Shown piece by piece: positions 1 through 9,200 of a stretch of DNA of 64,000 nt. A program made the position numbers and the translations under genes. Source of the stretch: Pseudomonadota bacterium. GTDB lineage: Bacteria; Pseudomonadota; Alphaproteobacteria; Rhizobiales; Pleomorphomonadaceae. The stretch is taken from assembly GCA_023436885.1 (NCBI GenBank), contig JAEZHI010000045.1, positions 62,001-126,000 of the forward strand, in the 5' to 3' direction. Position 1 is the first letter of the stretch; every line of letters begins with the position of its first letter. The notes below the pieces were generated by a model, which had not been told where the DNA came from, ran no database searches, and saw only the letters and a list, made by a program, of their open reading frames with translations.

Positions 1-266
1 CAGCCGCCACCGTCATGCGCGCCCCATGAAGCCGGTATGCAGCTTTTGCATGGCCCATTCCGCCGTCGACTGAAATTTCGATAGGTGGTGGGACCTAAGT
101 GGCGGCGAAACCTTACAAAATCTAAATCGGTTTGATCGTCTCGACGCCGCCGGTCGCTTTTGGTCTTCTCCAAAAGGACGAGAGCAAAAAGCGCCGTAAG
201 GATATGACATTAGCCGTCAAGCCTGCTAGGGAACGACCAACGTAGTTTCCCGTATTGGAGCTTGCC

Positions 267-3200
267 GTGCCGATCACCAAGGTGCTTGTCGCCAACCGAT
301 CCGAAATCGCCATTCGCGTTTTCCGCGCCGCCAATGAGCTCGGCATGAAGACGGTTGCCGTCTTTGCTGAGGAAGATCGGCTGGCGCTGCACCGCTTCAA
401 GGCCGACGAAGCCTATCAGATCGGCGCGGGGTTGGGACCGATCGAAGCCTATCTCAGCATTCCGGAAATCCTTCGCGTCGCCAAGGAATCGAAGGCCGAC
501 GCCATCCATCCTGGCTATGGTCTTTTGTCGGAAAGCCCCGAGTTCGCCGAGGCTTGCCGCGACGCAGGTATCATCTTCATCGGTCCGTCACCGGAGACCA
601 TGCGCCAGCTGGGCAACAAGGTCGCCGCCCGCAATCTCGCCATCGAGGCAGGCGTGCCGGTCATGCCCGCCACCGATCCGTTGCCTGACGACATGGAAGT
701 GGTGAAGGCGGAAGCCAAGCGCATCGGATATCCGGTGATGCTGAAGGCCTCGTGGGGTGGTGGCGGTCGTGGCATGCGCGTCATCCGCGACGAGGCGGCG
801 CTTTTGCGCGAGGTAGTCACTGCCAAGCGCGAGGCGATGGCCGCCTTTGGCAAGGACGAGGTCTACCTTGAGAAGCTCGTCGAGCGGGCCCGTCATGTTG
901 AGGTACAGATCCTCGGCGACACCCACGGCAACATTGTCCACCTGTTCGAGCGTGACTGTTCGGTTCAGCGGCGCCATCAGAAGGTGGTGGAGCGCGCTCC
1001 GGCTCCCTACCTCACCGACGCCCAGCGCGCGGAAATCACCGGCTATGGCGTGACGATTGCCAAGGCCGCCAACTACTACGGCGCCGGCACCGTCGAGTTC
1101 CTGATGGATGCGGACAGCGGCTCCTTCTACTTCATCGAGGTCAACCCGCGCATCCAGGTCGAGCATACTGTCACCGAGGAGGTGACCGGCATCGACGTGG
1201 TGCGCGCGCAGATTCGCATCCTCGAAGGCGAGAAGATCGGCTCGCCCGAATCGGGCGTCCCGGTGCAGGAGGAGATTCGTCTGCACGGTCATGCGCTGCA
1301 GTGTCGCGTCACCACCGAAGATCCCGAGCAGAACTTCATTCCGGACTACGGCCGCATCACCGCCTATCGCGGCGCTACCGGTTTCGGTATCCGGCTCGAC
1401 GGCGGTACCGCCTACGCCGGCGCGGTAATCACTCGCTTCTACGATCCGCTGCTTGAGAAGGTCACTGCCTGGGCGCCGACGCCCATCGAGGCGATCAACC
1501 GCATGATGCGCGCCCTGCGCGAGTTCCGCATTCGTGGCGTTGCGACCAACCTGACCTTCCTTGAGAGCATCATCTCCCATCCGAAGTTCCAGCAGAACCG
1601 CTACACCACCCGGTTCATCGACGAGACGCCGGAGTTGTTCCAGCTGGTCAAGCGCCGCGATCGCGCCACCAAGCTACTGACCTATATCGCCGACGTCACC
1701 GTCAACGGGCATCCGGAAACCCGCAATCGCCCGAAGCCCGGCGAAGGGCCGAAGCCAGTAGTGCCGACCTTCTCCGGTGGCATCACACCGGGTACCCGCG
1801 ACCTGCTGACTTCGCGCGGGCCAGAGGCGCTGGCAAAGTGGATTCGCGAACAGAACAACGTTCTGATCACCGACACCACCATGCGCGACGGTCATCAGTC
1901 GCTGCTGGCGACGCGCATGCGCACCCATGACATGGCCAACATCGCCGAAGCCTATGCGAGGGGTCTACCGGGGCTGTTCAGTCTGGAATGCTGGGGCGGC
2001 GCCACCTTCGACGTCGCCATGCGCTTCCTGACCGAGGATCCATGGGAACGCCTTGCCAAGATCCGTGACAAGGCGCCCAACCTCCTCATGCAGATGCTGC
2101 TGCGCGGTTCCAACGGTGTCGGCTACAAGAATTACGCCGACAATGTCGTGCGTCATTTCGTGCAGCAAGCTGCTGCCAGTGGCGTCGATGTGTTCCGCGT
2201 GTTCGACTGCCTCAACTGGATTGAGAACATGCGCGTCTCGATGGACGCCGTGCTCGATCAGGGCAAGGTACTCGAGGCCACCATCTGCTACACCGGCGAC
2301 ATCCTCGATCCCGATCGAGCAAAGTACGACCTCAAGTATTATGTCGGCATGACGCGCGAGCTCGAGCACGCCGGTGCCCACATCATCGCCATCAAGGACA
2401 TGGCGGGCCTGTTGAAGCCGGCTGCGGCGCGCGTGCTGTTCAAGGCAATGCGTGAGGCGACCGATCTGCCGATCCATTTCCACACTCACGATACTTCCGG
2501 CATCTCCGCCGCGTCGGTGCTGGCAGCGGTGGAAGAGGGCGTCGATATCGTCGACGCGGCCATGGATGCCTTCTCCGGCAACACCTCGCAGCCCTGCCTT
2601 GGCTCGATCGTGGCGGCGCTCGAAGGTGGGCCGCGACCGACCGGCCTCGACCAGCAGGCCATCCGCCGCATTTCCTTCTACTGGGAGGCTGTCCGTCACA
2701 AGTATGCGGCCTTCGAGAACGATCTGAAGGGACCGGCTTCCGAAGTCTATCTCCACGAGATGCCCGGCGGCCAGTTCACCAACCTCAAGGAACAGGCTCG
2801 CTCGCTTGGTCTTGAGACCCGCTGGCACGAAGTGGCCAAGACCTATGCCGACGTCAACCGCCTGTTCGGTGACATCGTTAAGGTCACGCCGTCGTCCAAG
2901 GTTGTGGGTGACATGGCGCTGCTGATGGTTTCCTCGGCCCTGACCCCGGCCGACGTACTCGACCCCGAGAAGGATGTGGCCTTCCCGGACTCGGTGGTGG
3001 AGATGTTCCACGGTGACCTCGGACAACCGCCGGGAGGCTGGCCGAAGGATCTTCAGGCCAAGATCCTGAAGGGCGCCGAGCCGATTACTGTGCCGCCGGG
3101 CTCGCTCATTCCGGCTGTGGACCTTGAGGCTGTGCGCGCTGAGCTGGCCGAGAAGATTTCCTGGACGCCCAGTGAACAGGACCTTGCCAGCTACCTGATG

Positions 3201-3707
3201 TATCCCAAGGTGTTCCTCGATTTCGCCAAGTCGCAGGAAACCTATGGGCCGACATCGGTCCTGCCGACACCGGTCTATTTCTACGGCATGCAGGCGGGCG
3301 ATGAACTGAACATCGAGCTCGAGCGCGGCAAGTCGCTGGTGCTGATCTGCCAGGCGATCGGCGAGCCCGACAACGAGGGCATGGTTCGGGTGTTCTTCGA
3401 ACTCAACGGCCAGCCGCGCATGGTGCGCGTGCCTGATCGGTCTAGCGCTGCTTCGGCCAAGACGCAGCGGCGCAAGGCCGATGCTGGTGACCCAACCCAT
3501 ATTGCAGCGCCGATGCCGGGCGTCGTGTCCACCTTGGCCGTTAAGCCAGGGCAGGTGGTCAAGGCTGGCGATATCCTGCTCTCGATCGAAGCGATGAAGA
3601 TGGAAACATCGATCCACGCCGAACGTGGCGGCACGGTGACCGAGGTGCTGGTCGCGGCTGGTGCCCAGATCGATGCCAAGGATCTTCTGATCGTGCTCTC
3701 GGAGTAA
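267..3707 (+). CDS. pyc: Pyruvate carboxylase
   Basis: Biotin-dependent enzyme that carboxylates pyruvate to oxaloacetate to refill the TCA cycle. The 1146-residue protein carries all three parts in one chain: an N-terminal biotin carboxylase / ATP-grasp region (about 1-450, opening PITKVLVANRSEIAIRVFRA), a carboxyltransferase barrel (about 530-830, with DTTMRDGHQSLLATR) and a C-terminal biotinyl domain with EAMKMET, biotin-accepting Lys near residue 1111. Length matches rhizobial Pyc (about 1150). I chose GTG at 267 because GGAG at 257-260 lies 6 nt upstream and the product then begins where the family does; an in-frame TTG at 255 would overlap that site. It is monocistronic, with a strong terminator just after the stop. 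No gene is visible in the 266 bases upstream. Confidence 0.97.
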   Translation: MPITKVLVANRSEIAIRVFRAANELGMKTVAVFAEEDRLALHRFKADEAYQIGAGLGPIEAYLSIPEILRVAKESKADAIHPGYGLLSESPEFAEACRDAGIIFIGPSPETMRQLGNKVAARNLAIEAGVPVMPATDPLPDDMEVVKAEAKRIGYPVMLKASWGGGGRGMRVIRDEAALLREVVTAKREAMAAFGKDEVYLEKLVERARHVEVQILGDTHGNIVHLFERDCSVQRRHQKVVERAPAPYLTDAQRAEITGYGVTIAKAANYYGAGTVEFLMDADSGSFYFIEVNPRIQVEHTVTEEVTGIDVVRAQIRILEGEKIGSPESGVPVQEEIRLHGHALQCRVTTEDPEQNFIPDYGRITAYRGATGFGIRLDGGTAYAGAVITRFYDPLLEKVTAWAPTPIEAINRMMRALREFRIRGVATNLTFLESIISHPKFQQNRYTTRFIDETPELFQLVKRRDRATKLLTYIADVTVNGHPETRNRPKPGEGPKPVVPTFSGGITPGTRDLLTSRGPEALAKWIREQNNVLITDTTMRDGHQSLLATRMRTHDMANIAEAYARGLPGLFSLECWGGATFDVAMRFLTEDPWERLAKIRDKAPNLLMQMLLRGSNGVGYKNYADNVVRHFVQQAAASGVDVFRVFDCLNWIENMRVSMDAVLDQGKVLEATICYTGDILDPDRAKYDLKYYVGMTRELEHAGAHIIAIKDMAGLLKPAAARVLFKAMREATDLPIHFHTHDTSGISAASVLAAVEEGVDIVDAAMDAFSGNTSQPCLGSIVAALEGGPRPTGLDQQAIRRISFYWEAVRHKYAAFENDLKGPASEVYLHEMPGGQFTNLKEQARSLGLETRWHEVAKTYADVNRLFGDIVKVTPSSKVVGDMALLMVSSALTPADVLDPEKDVAFPDSVVEMFHGDLGQPPGGWPKDLQAKILKGAEPITVPPGSLIPAVDLEAVRAELAEKISWTPSEQDLASYLMYPKVFLDFAKSQETYGPTSVLPTPVYFYGMQAGDELNIELERGKSLVLICQAIGEPDNEGMVRVFFELNGQPRMVRVPDRSSAASAKTQRRKADAGDPTHIAAPMPGVVSTLAVKPGQVVKAGDILLSIEAMKMETSIHAERGGTVTEVLVAAGAQIDAKDLLIVLSE

Positions 3708-3739
3708 CGAGAGCGGTCGGTCTGGCGACAAGAAAAGAA

Positions 3740-3761
3740 ATGGCCGGCGAAAGCCGGCCAT
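3740..3761. terminator. Bidirectional hairpin between pyc and the IMPase gene
   Basis: Perfect 9-bp stem ATGGCCGGC / GCCGGCCAT closed by a stable GAAA tetraloop, placed between two convergent genes and flanked by A-rich sequence on the pyc side. It can serve both strands. Confidence 0.8.
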
Positions 3762-3783
3762 CTTCGTATTGACGTGTCGCGCT

Positions 3784-4611
3784 TTAGCCGCGCAGCGCCG
3801 TCGCAAGCTCAGTCCAGCTCGCCTTGTCCGGCGCCATCAGCAGGCCGCCGGACCTGAGATCGGGCCGATAGGGCGAGCCGTCGAGCAATGCCGAATAGCC
3901 GCCGGCCTCGCGATGGATCAGCCATCCGGCTGCATGATCCCACGGTGACAGCTTGTGATAGTAGCAAAAATGAATGTGGCCATCGACCATGAGCCGCATC
4001 TCCTGCCCGCCACAGCGGTAGTTCATGATGCTCCAGGCACGCCCGAATCCCGAGAGCAGCCGGTCGCGCTCTTCAGGTGAAGCATAGTACCAGCCGGCGC
4101 AACCCTGCATGCCGGAAAGCGGTGCCCCCGCTGCTACGTGGAGCGGGCGGTCAGTCCGACCATTGCCGGCAAGGAAGGCACCACTGCCGGCAATGGCGCA
4201 GGCTGCGTCGCCGCGAACCGGGTCGTAGATGATGCCGCCTTTAACTTCGCCGTGCTCAATCACCGAGATGATCACGGCAAAGGCGGGAACGCCGTTGGCA
4301 TAGTTGAAGGTGCCATCGATCGGGTCGACGACGACGGCCCGCGGGGCGGCCATCAGTCGATCGATCAGTGCCGGCTCGCGCTCCATGACTTCTTCGCCGA
4401 CGAATAGGAATTCGTTGCCCCAGGCGGCGCGAATACGCTTTTCGATCAACTCCTCGGCGGCCACGTCGGCGATGGTCACGAAGTCCGAGGCATGCGCCTT
4501 AGTCTTGATGTCGGCGGCAGTGAGGTTCGAAAAGTGCGGCATGATCTCGGTTTCCGCTGCCGCCTTGGCGGTAGCGACGAGAAAATCGATGTCCTGACGG
4601 GTGACGGTCAT
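3784..4611 (-). CDS. Inositol monophosphatase family protein
   Basis: Mg-dependent sugar/inositol phosphatase of the SuhB/CysQ/HisN superfamily, 275 residues. The metal-binding motifs are present in order: GEE in FLFVGEEVMERE, DPIDGTFNYANG, and WDHAAGWLIHREAGG near the C-terminus. Substrate cannot be told from sequence; inositol-1-phosphate, histidinol phosphate and 3'-phosphoadenosine 5'-phosphate are all used by relatives. Start ATG 4611 is supported by GGAG eight bases upstream; a longer in-frame opening to 4650 lacks this. It is convergent with pyc and divergent from the YihY gene. Confidence 0.9.
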   Translation of the reverse strand: MTVTRQDIDFLVATAKAAAETEIMPHFSNLTAADIKTKAHASDFVTIADVAAEELIEKRIRAAWGNEFLFVGEEVMEREPALIDRLMAAPRAVVVDPIDGTFNYANGVPAFAVIISVIEHGEVKGGIIYDPVRGDAACAIAGSGAFLAGNGRTDRPLHVAAGAPLSGMQGCAGWYYASPEERDRLLSGFGRAWSIMNYRCGGQEMRLMVDGHIHFCYYHKLSPWDHAAGWLIHREAGGYSALLDGSPYRPDLRSGGLLMAPDKASWTELATALRG

Positions 4612-4741
4612 TGCGTGCTCCGTAATATCTGCAAGATGCAATGCACCCAAAGGACGACGGGAGCAAGACAGTCGGCCGTGACGTGCTCTTGCATTTCGCT
4701 TCGTTTAGCCCACCTTCTTCAAGGAATTACGGAGAAAAGCC

Positions 4742-5623
4742 GTGCGGGCTATTGGACGCTTCCTCGGCCCGTTCTGGCGGGCCGCACTGACTTTCAACGC
4801 TGCCGACGGCTGGGCGATTGCCTCGCACGTGGCGCTCTCGGCCTTGATGGCACTTTTCCCCTTTCTGATTTTCCTGACGGCCATCGCCGCGTTTTTCGAT
4901 CTGAGTGCGCTTTCCGCCACTGTGGTGGCTTTGATCTTCGAAAGCGTGCCGGCCAGGATTGCCGCGCCGATCGCCGACGAGGTGAAGAACGTGCTGCTGG
5001 TGCCGCGGCGGGACGTGTTGACCTTCGGCGTGGCGCTGGCGCTCTGGTTCGCCTCGTCCGGTGTCGAGGCGATGCGCGTCGGTCTCAATCGCGCCTACGG
5101 CACCGTTGAGAACCGCAATTTCCTTTTTCTTCGGCTTGAGAGCATCGGTTTCGTGCTCGTCGGTACCGTTACTTTTCTAAGCATTGCATTTCTGGTGGTG
5201 TTGGCTCCAGTGGTTTGGACGACCATCGTTCATCTGATGCCTGCAGCTCAGAATTTCGCCTGGACGCTGACCTTTCTCCGCTTCGGCCTTACGTTGCTGA
5301 TCGCCGGCGGCGGTCTTCTCGCGGCGCATCTGTGGCTGCCGGCCGGCCGTCGAGGCATTGCACAGGTTCTTCCCGGCATCGGTCTGACGCTGGCAGCCTG
5401 GATTGCCGGGGGCTATGGCTTCTCGCTCTACCTCGCCGATTTCGCCAACTATGCCTCGACTTATGCGGGATTGGCCGGCGTGATGACGGCGATCGTCTTT
5501 CTCTACATGATGGCTTTGATCCTGCTCTACGGTGCCATGCTCAACGCGGCCCTTCTGGAGCGGCGGCGACGCGCTGTCGTCATCTCACCACCGGACGAAC
5601 CATTGACATCCCCCCTACCATGA
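4742..5623 (+). CDS. YihY/UPF0761 family inner-membrane protein
   Basis: A 293-residue integral membrane protein of the YihY (BrkB, once called RNase BN) family. It has about six hydrophobic segments, starting with ALSALMALFPFLIFLTAIAA, and the family's conserved region around VLTFGVALALWFASSGVEAMRVGLNRAYG. The biochemical role of the family is unsettled; the old RNase BN assignment is wrong for the E. coli protein. GTG start with a GGAG upstream. The C-terminus is hydrophilic and basic (LLERRRRAVV). It stands alone between the divergent phosphatase gene and the small acidic-protein gene. Confidence 0.88.
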   Translation: MRAIGRFLGPFWRAALTFNAADGWAIASHVALSALMALFPFLIFLTAIAAFFDLSALSATVVALIFESVPARIAAPIADEVKNVLLVPRRDVLTFGVALALWFASSGVEAMRVGLNRAYGTVENRNFLFLRLESIGFVLVGTVTFLSIAFLVVLAPVVWTTIVHLMPAAQNFAWTLTFLRFGLTLLIAGGGLLAAHLWLPAGRRGIAQVLPGIGLTLAAWIAGGYGFSLYLADFANYASTYAGLAGVMTAIVFLYMMALILLYGAMLNAALLERRRRAVVISPPDEPLTSPLP

Positions 5624-5733
5624 TGGAAGCCGTAGGCTGCGTTGTTGTCGGCTGGTGAGCCGGTCGGCAGTCTTCGTACGCCAACCCTCAAGGAATCCGT
5701 CCGGTCATCCTGTCCGGACCACAGGAGACAGCC

Positions 5734-6042
5734 ATGTACACGCTCGAAATCGCCGGCATCGCGATCGCCACCACCGACGCCGACGAGGCGGAAGCGCGCG
5801 AGATCTTTGAGAGCGAGGACTTCCTCGACGATATCCGCGGCTTCACGAGCGCCGGCGCCCCGATTTGGGACGGCGTTTCCGCCTTCGTCATCCGCGCGGC
5901 CACCGAAGAGGAAATTGATGTTTTCGGAGAAATCGAAGATTTCGAGGACGATATAGAGGGCGAGGAAGGCGACGAGTTCGACGAGGACGGAGCCAACATC
6001 ATGTTCCTCGTCGATATCGATCAGTTCGACGATGAAGAGTGA
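5734..6042 (+). CDS. Small acidic hypothetical protein
   Basis: 102 residues, strongly acidic: about a third of residues are Asp or Glu, densest in the second half (EIDVFGEIEDFEDDIEGEEG). No transmembrane segment, signal peptide or cysteine. ATG follows an AGGAGA site at good spacing, and codon use fits the neighbours, so I take it as a real gene. I do not recognise a family. A calcium/metal-buffering or nucleic-acid-mimic role would be guesswork. Confidence 0.75.
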   Translation: MYTLEIAGIAIATTDADEAEAREIFESEDFLDDIRGFTSAGAPIWDGVSAFVIRAATEEEIDVFGEIEDFEDDIEGEEGDEFDEDGANIMFLVDIDQFDDEE

Positions 6043-6238
6043 GGTCAGGTTTGCGCGAGGGGGCATTTTTCGCGTCCGCAACAGCGCGAATTGGAATTTC
6101 CTCGCGAACCGGTTTGACTACAGATCTCAAGCATAGAGGCGGCGATCTTGATCGTCGCCTTTCCGGTTGGGTCTTTTTCTGATCGGCCGGAGCGGCTTAA
6201 CGGCCGAAACCGGCCCGTCGGTTGCGGCGGAGTTGTCG

Positions 6239-9200
6239 ATGAAGCGCGTAATGGAAGTGCTGAAGGAGGCACGCCTCGATGAGGCTGCCGACCTCGTCGC
6301 CCGCAGCAACAAGCCGGAACTCGCCGGCCTGTTAAAGGCGCTCTATGGTAAAGGCGCTGCCGAAGACGTCGTCGCCTACACGTCGAGCGAACTGATTGCC
6401 TTTGCCGAAGGGGCCATGTCGAGCCTGTCGCTCAGGGTCCCCGGTATCCACTCCATTCGCATCTACACTCCGGTTTGGGATGACGATGCCAGTCACCGCA
6501 AGGAAGTGACGGTCGTCGATATCCTTAACGACAACATGCCGTTCCTGGTCGACTCCGTCATGCAGGAGCTGACCGACGCCGGGATTGAAGTGCGCCTGAT
6601 GGTGCACCCGATTCTCTCGGTCGTGCGTGGCATGAGCGGCCGCCTGCTGTCGATCGGCGACGACCCGGACTCAAACCGTGAGAGCTTCATCCAAATCCAC
6701 ATCGCGCGCTTGCCCGACGCTATTGCCGTCGATCAATTGGAAACGCGACTCGACGGTTTGCTAACCGAGGTGCGTGCCGCCGTTGATGATTGGCCGCGGA
6801 TGCAAGCGCTGATCAAGTCGGTGATCAATGTTTACCGGCACACCCCGCCGCCGTTGCAACCCGAGGCGGTGGCTGAAACTGTTGAGTTCTTGAACTGGCT
6901 CAACGCAGACAATTTCACCTTCCTGGGCCTGCGCGAGTATCTGGTCGGGGGTGACCTGAAGGGGGACAAGTTGCCGGCGCTTCTAAGTGCTGGCGCCGGC
7001 TATGGTCTGTTGCGGGACCCTGCGGTGAAAGTGCTCCGCCGAGGCCGCGAGATGGTTCAGGTCACGCCGGAAATCACCGAGTTCCTAAGGCAGACCGAGC
7101 CATTGATGGTCGCTAAGGCCAACGTCAAGGCGCGTGTCCATCGCCATGCTTATCTCGATTACATCGGGATCAAACGCTACGATGCTGAGGGACGTCTCGT
7201 CAGCGAAATCCGGCTGCTCGGCCTGTTTACGTCGTCGGCCTACACGCGTTCGACCCACTCGATCCCTTATCTGCGCCGCAAGGTGGGAACGACCATGGCA
7301 CGCGCCGGCTTCGATCCGGAAAGCCATTCCGGGCGTGCGCTTCGCAATATCCTGGAGAGTTATCCGCGCGACGAGCTGTTTCAAATCGATCTCGACACGC
7401 TCCTGGAGTTTTCGCTGGCCGTTCTCGAGCTCGGTGAACGGCCGCGCATTCGTGTGCTCGCCCGCCGAGACAAGTTCGATCGCTTTGTCTCGCTGCTGGT
7501 CTACGTGCCGCGCGACCGCTACACGACCGATACCAGGGTTGCCATCGGCAACTATCTCGCCGAAGCTTTTGATGGCCGCGTCTCGTCCGTCTATCCGGCC
7601 TTTCCGGAAGGTCCGCTGGCTCGCGTCCACTACATCATCGGGCGCGATGAAGGGCCGACGCCTGCCGTTGCTCAGACCGAGCTGGAGGCCGCCGTTGCCC
7701 GGATCACCCGCAATTGGGTCGATGGTTTTGCCGACGCCTGCCGTGCGAAGTTCGGCCCGGCGCGCGGACGCAAGCTGATCGAGCTTTACGGCCGCGCTTT
7801 TCCCGAGGCTTACAGGGCGAGCTATGATGCGGACATGGCGGTGGCCGACGTCACGCTTCTTGAGCTGTTCGTTGGGGATCGATCGACGGCCGTCGACCTG
7901 ATCGCTGGCAGCTTGCCGTCACCGCGCGTTTCCATGCGCCTCATGAGCAAGGGCGGGCCGGTGCCACTTTCGGCGCGGGTACCGGTGCTCGAAGCCATGG
8001 GCTTCACCGTTCTCGAAGAGAAGACCTTCGAAATTGATCGTCCCGACGGGGTGATCGTATTGCACGACATGGCGCTTAGGCGCGCCGACGGTGCCGATGT
8101 GGATCTCGCGCGGGAAGGCAACAGGCTGAAGGCGCTGTTCATGGCGGTCTGGCTCGGCAAGGCCGATAGCGACCGGCTCAACACGCTGACGCTCGTCGCC
8201 GGACTTGGCTGGCGCGAAATTGCCATGCTCAGGGCGTTGTCCCGTTATCTCGGTCAGATCGGTCTCGCCCACGGGCATGCTTATGTCGCCGAAGCGCTGG
8301 TGCGCAACGCGCACGTTGCCAACCTCCTTATCACTCTCTTCACGGTGCGCTTCGATCCTGCTTTCTCCGGCGATCGCAAGGCTCGACTCGGCTCGCTGCG
8401 CAAGGAACTCGAAGCGGCGTTGAGGGATGTGCCGATCCTCGACGATGATCACATCCTGCGCCAGCTTGCCAATCTCATCGAAGCAGCGACGCGTACGACG
8501 TTCTTCCAGATCAGCCCTGAGGGCGAGCCTCATCCGGTGATGGCCTTCAAGTTCGACGCTGAGCGGATCGACAGCTTGCCGGCACCGCGCCCCTTCGCCG
8601 AGATATGGCTGCACGCCCCAGACGTCGAAGGTGTTCATCTTCGTTTCGGCAAGGTGGCGCGCGGCGGCTTGCGCTGGTCGGACCGGCCGGAGGATTTCCG
8701 GACCGAGATCCTGGGGCTCGTGAAGGCTCAACAGGTCAAGAATGCGGTGATCGTGCCAGTGGGTGCCAAGGGCGGGTTCGTGGCCCGTCGCATCGCTGCC
8801 GGTGCCGATCGCGCTTCAGCGGGTATCGCTGCTTACGAGCGCTATGTCGGGACGCTGATCGATCTCACGGACAACATCGTCGGCGATGTGGTCGTTCCTC
8901 CCGTTTCTACCGTCAGGTACGACGGCAACGATCCTTACCTAGTCGTGGCCGCAGACAAGGGCACGGCAAGCTTCTCTGACGTCGCCAACCGGATTGCGCT
9001 GTCCCGTCACTTCTGGCTTGCCGACGCCTTCGCTTCTGGTGGATCAGCCGGTTATGACCACAAGAAGATGGGCATCACGGCGCGCGGCGCCTTTGAGGCC
9101 GTGAAGCGGCACTTCCGCGAACTCGACCTCGATGCCGAAGCGGATCCGTTTACCGCTGTCGGTGTCGGCGACATGTCCGGCGATGTGTTCGGTAACTTCA

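Noticed and set aside
1..60. Possible minus-strand gene beginning at 16 and running off the left edge
   Set aside because: Only five codons are visible, with no way to test it.
1965..3806. Long open frame antisense to pyc (about 613 codons)
   Set aside because: It mirrors the codon structure of pyc, has no family resemblance and no ribosome binding site; typical of GC-rich DNA.
5603..5638. MerR-type promoter (TTGACA ... CCATGATGG ... TAGGCT) between the YihY and acidic-protein genes
   Set aside because: The spacer between hexamers is 24 bp, not the 19-20 bp of MerR-family promoters, and no metal or redox gene follows.
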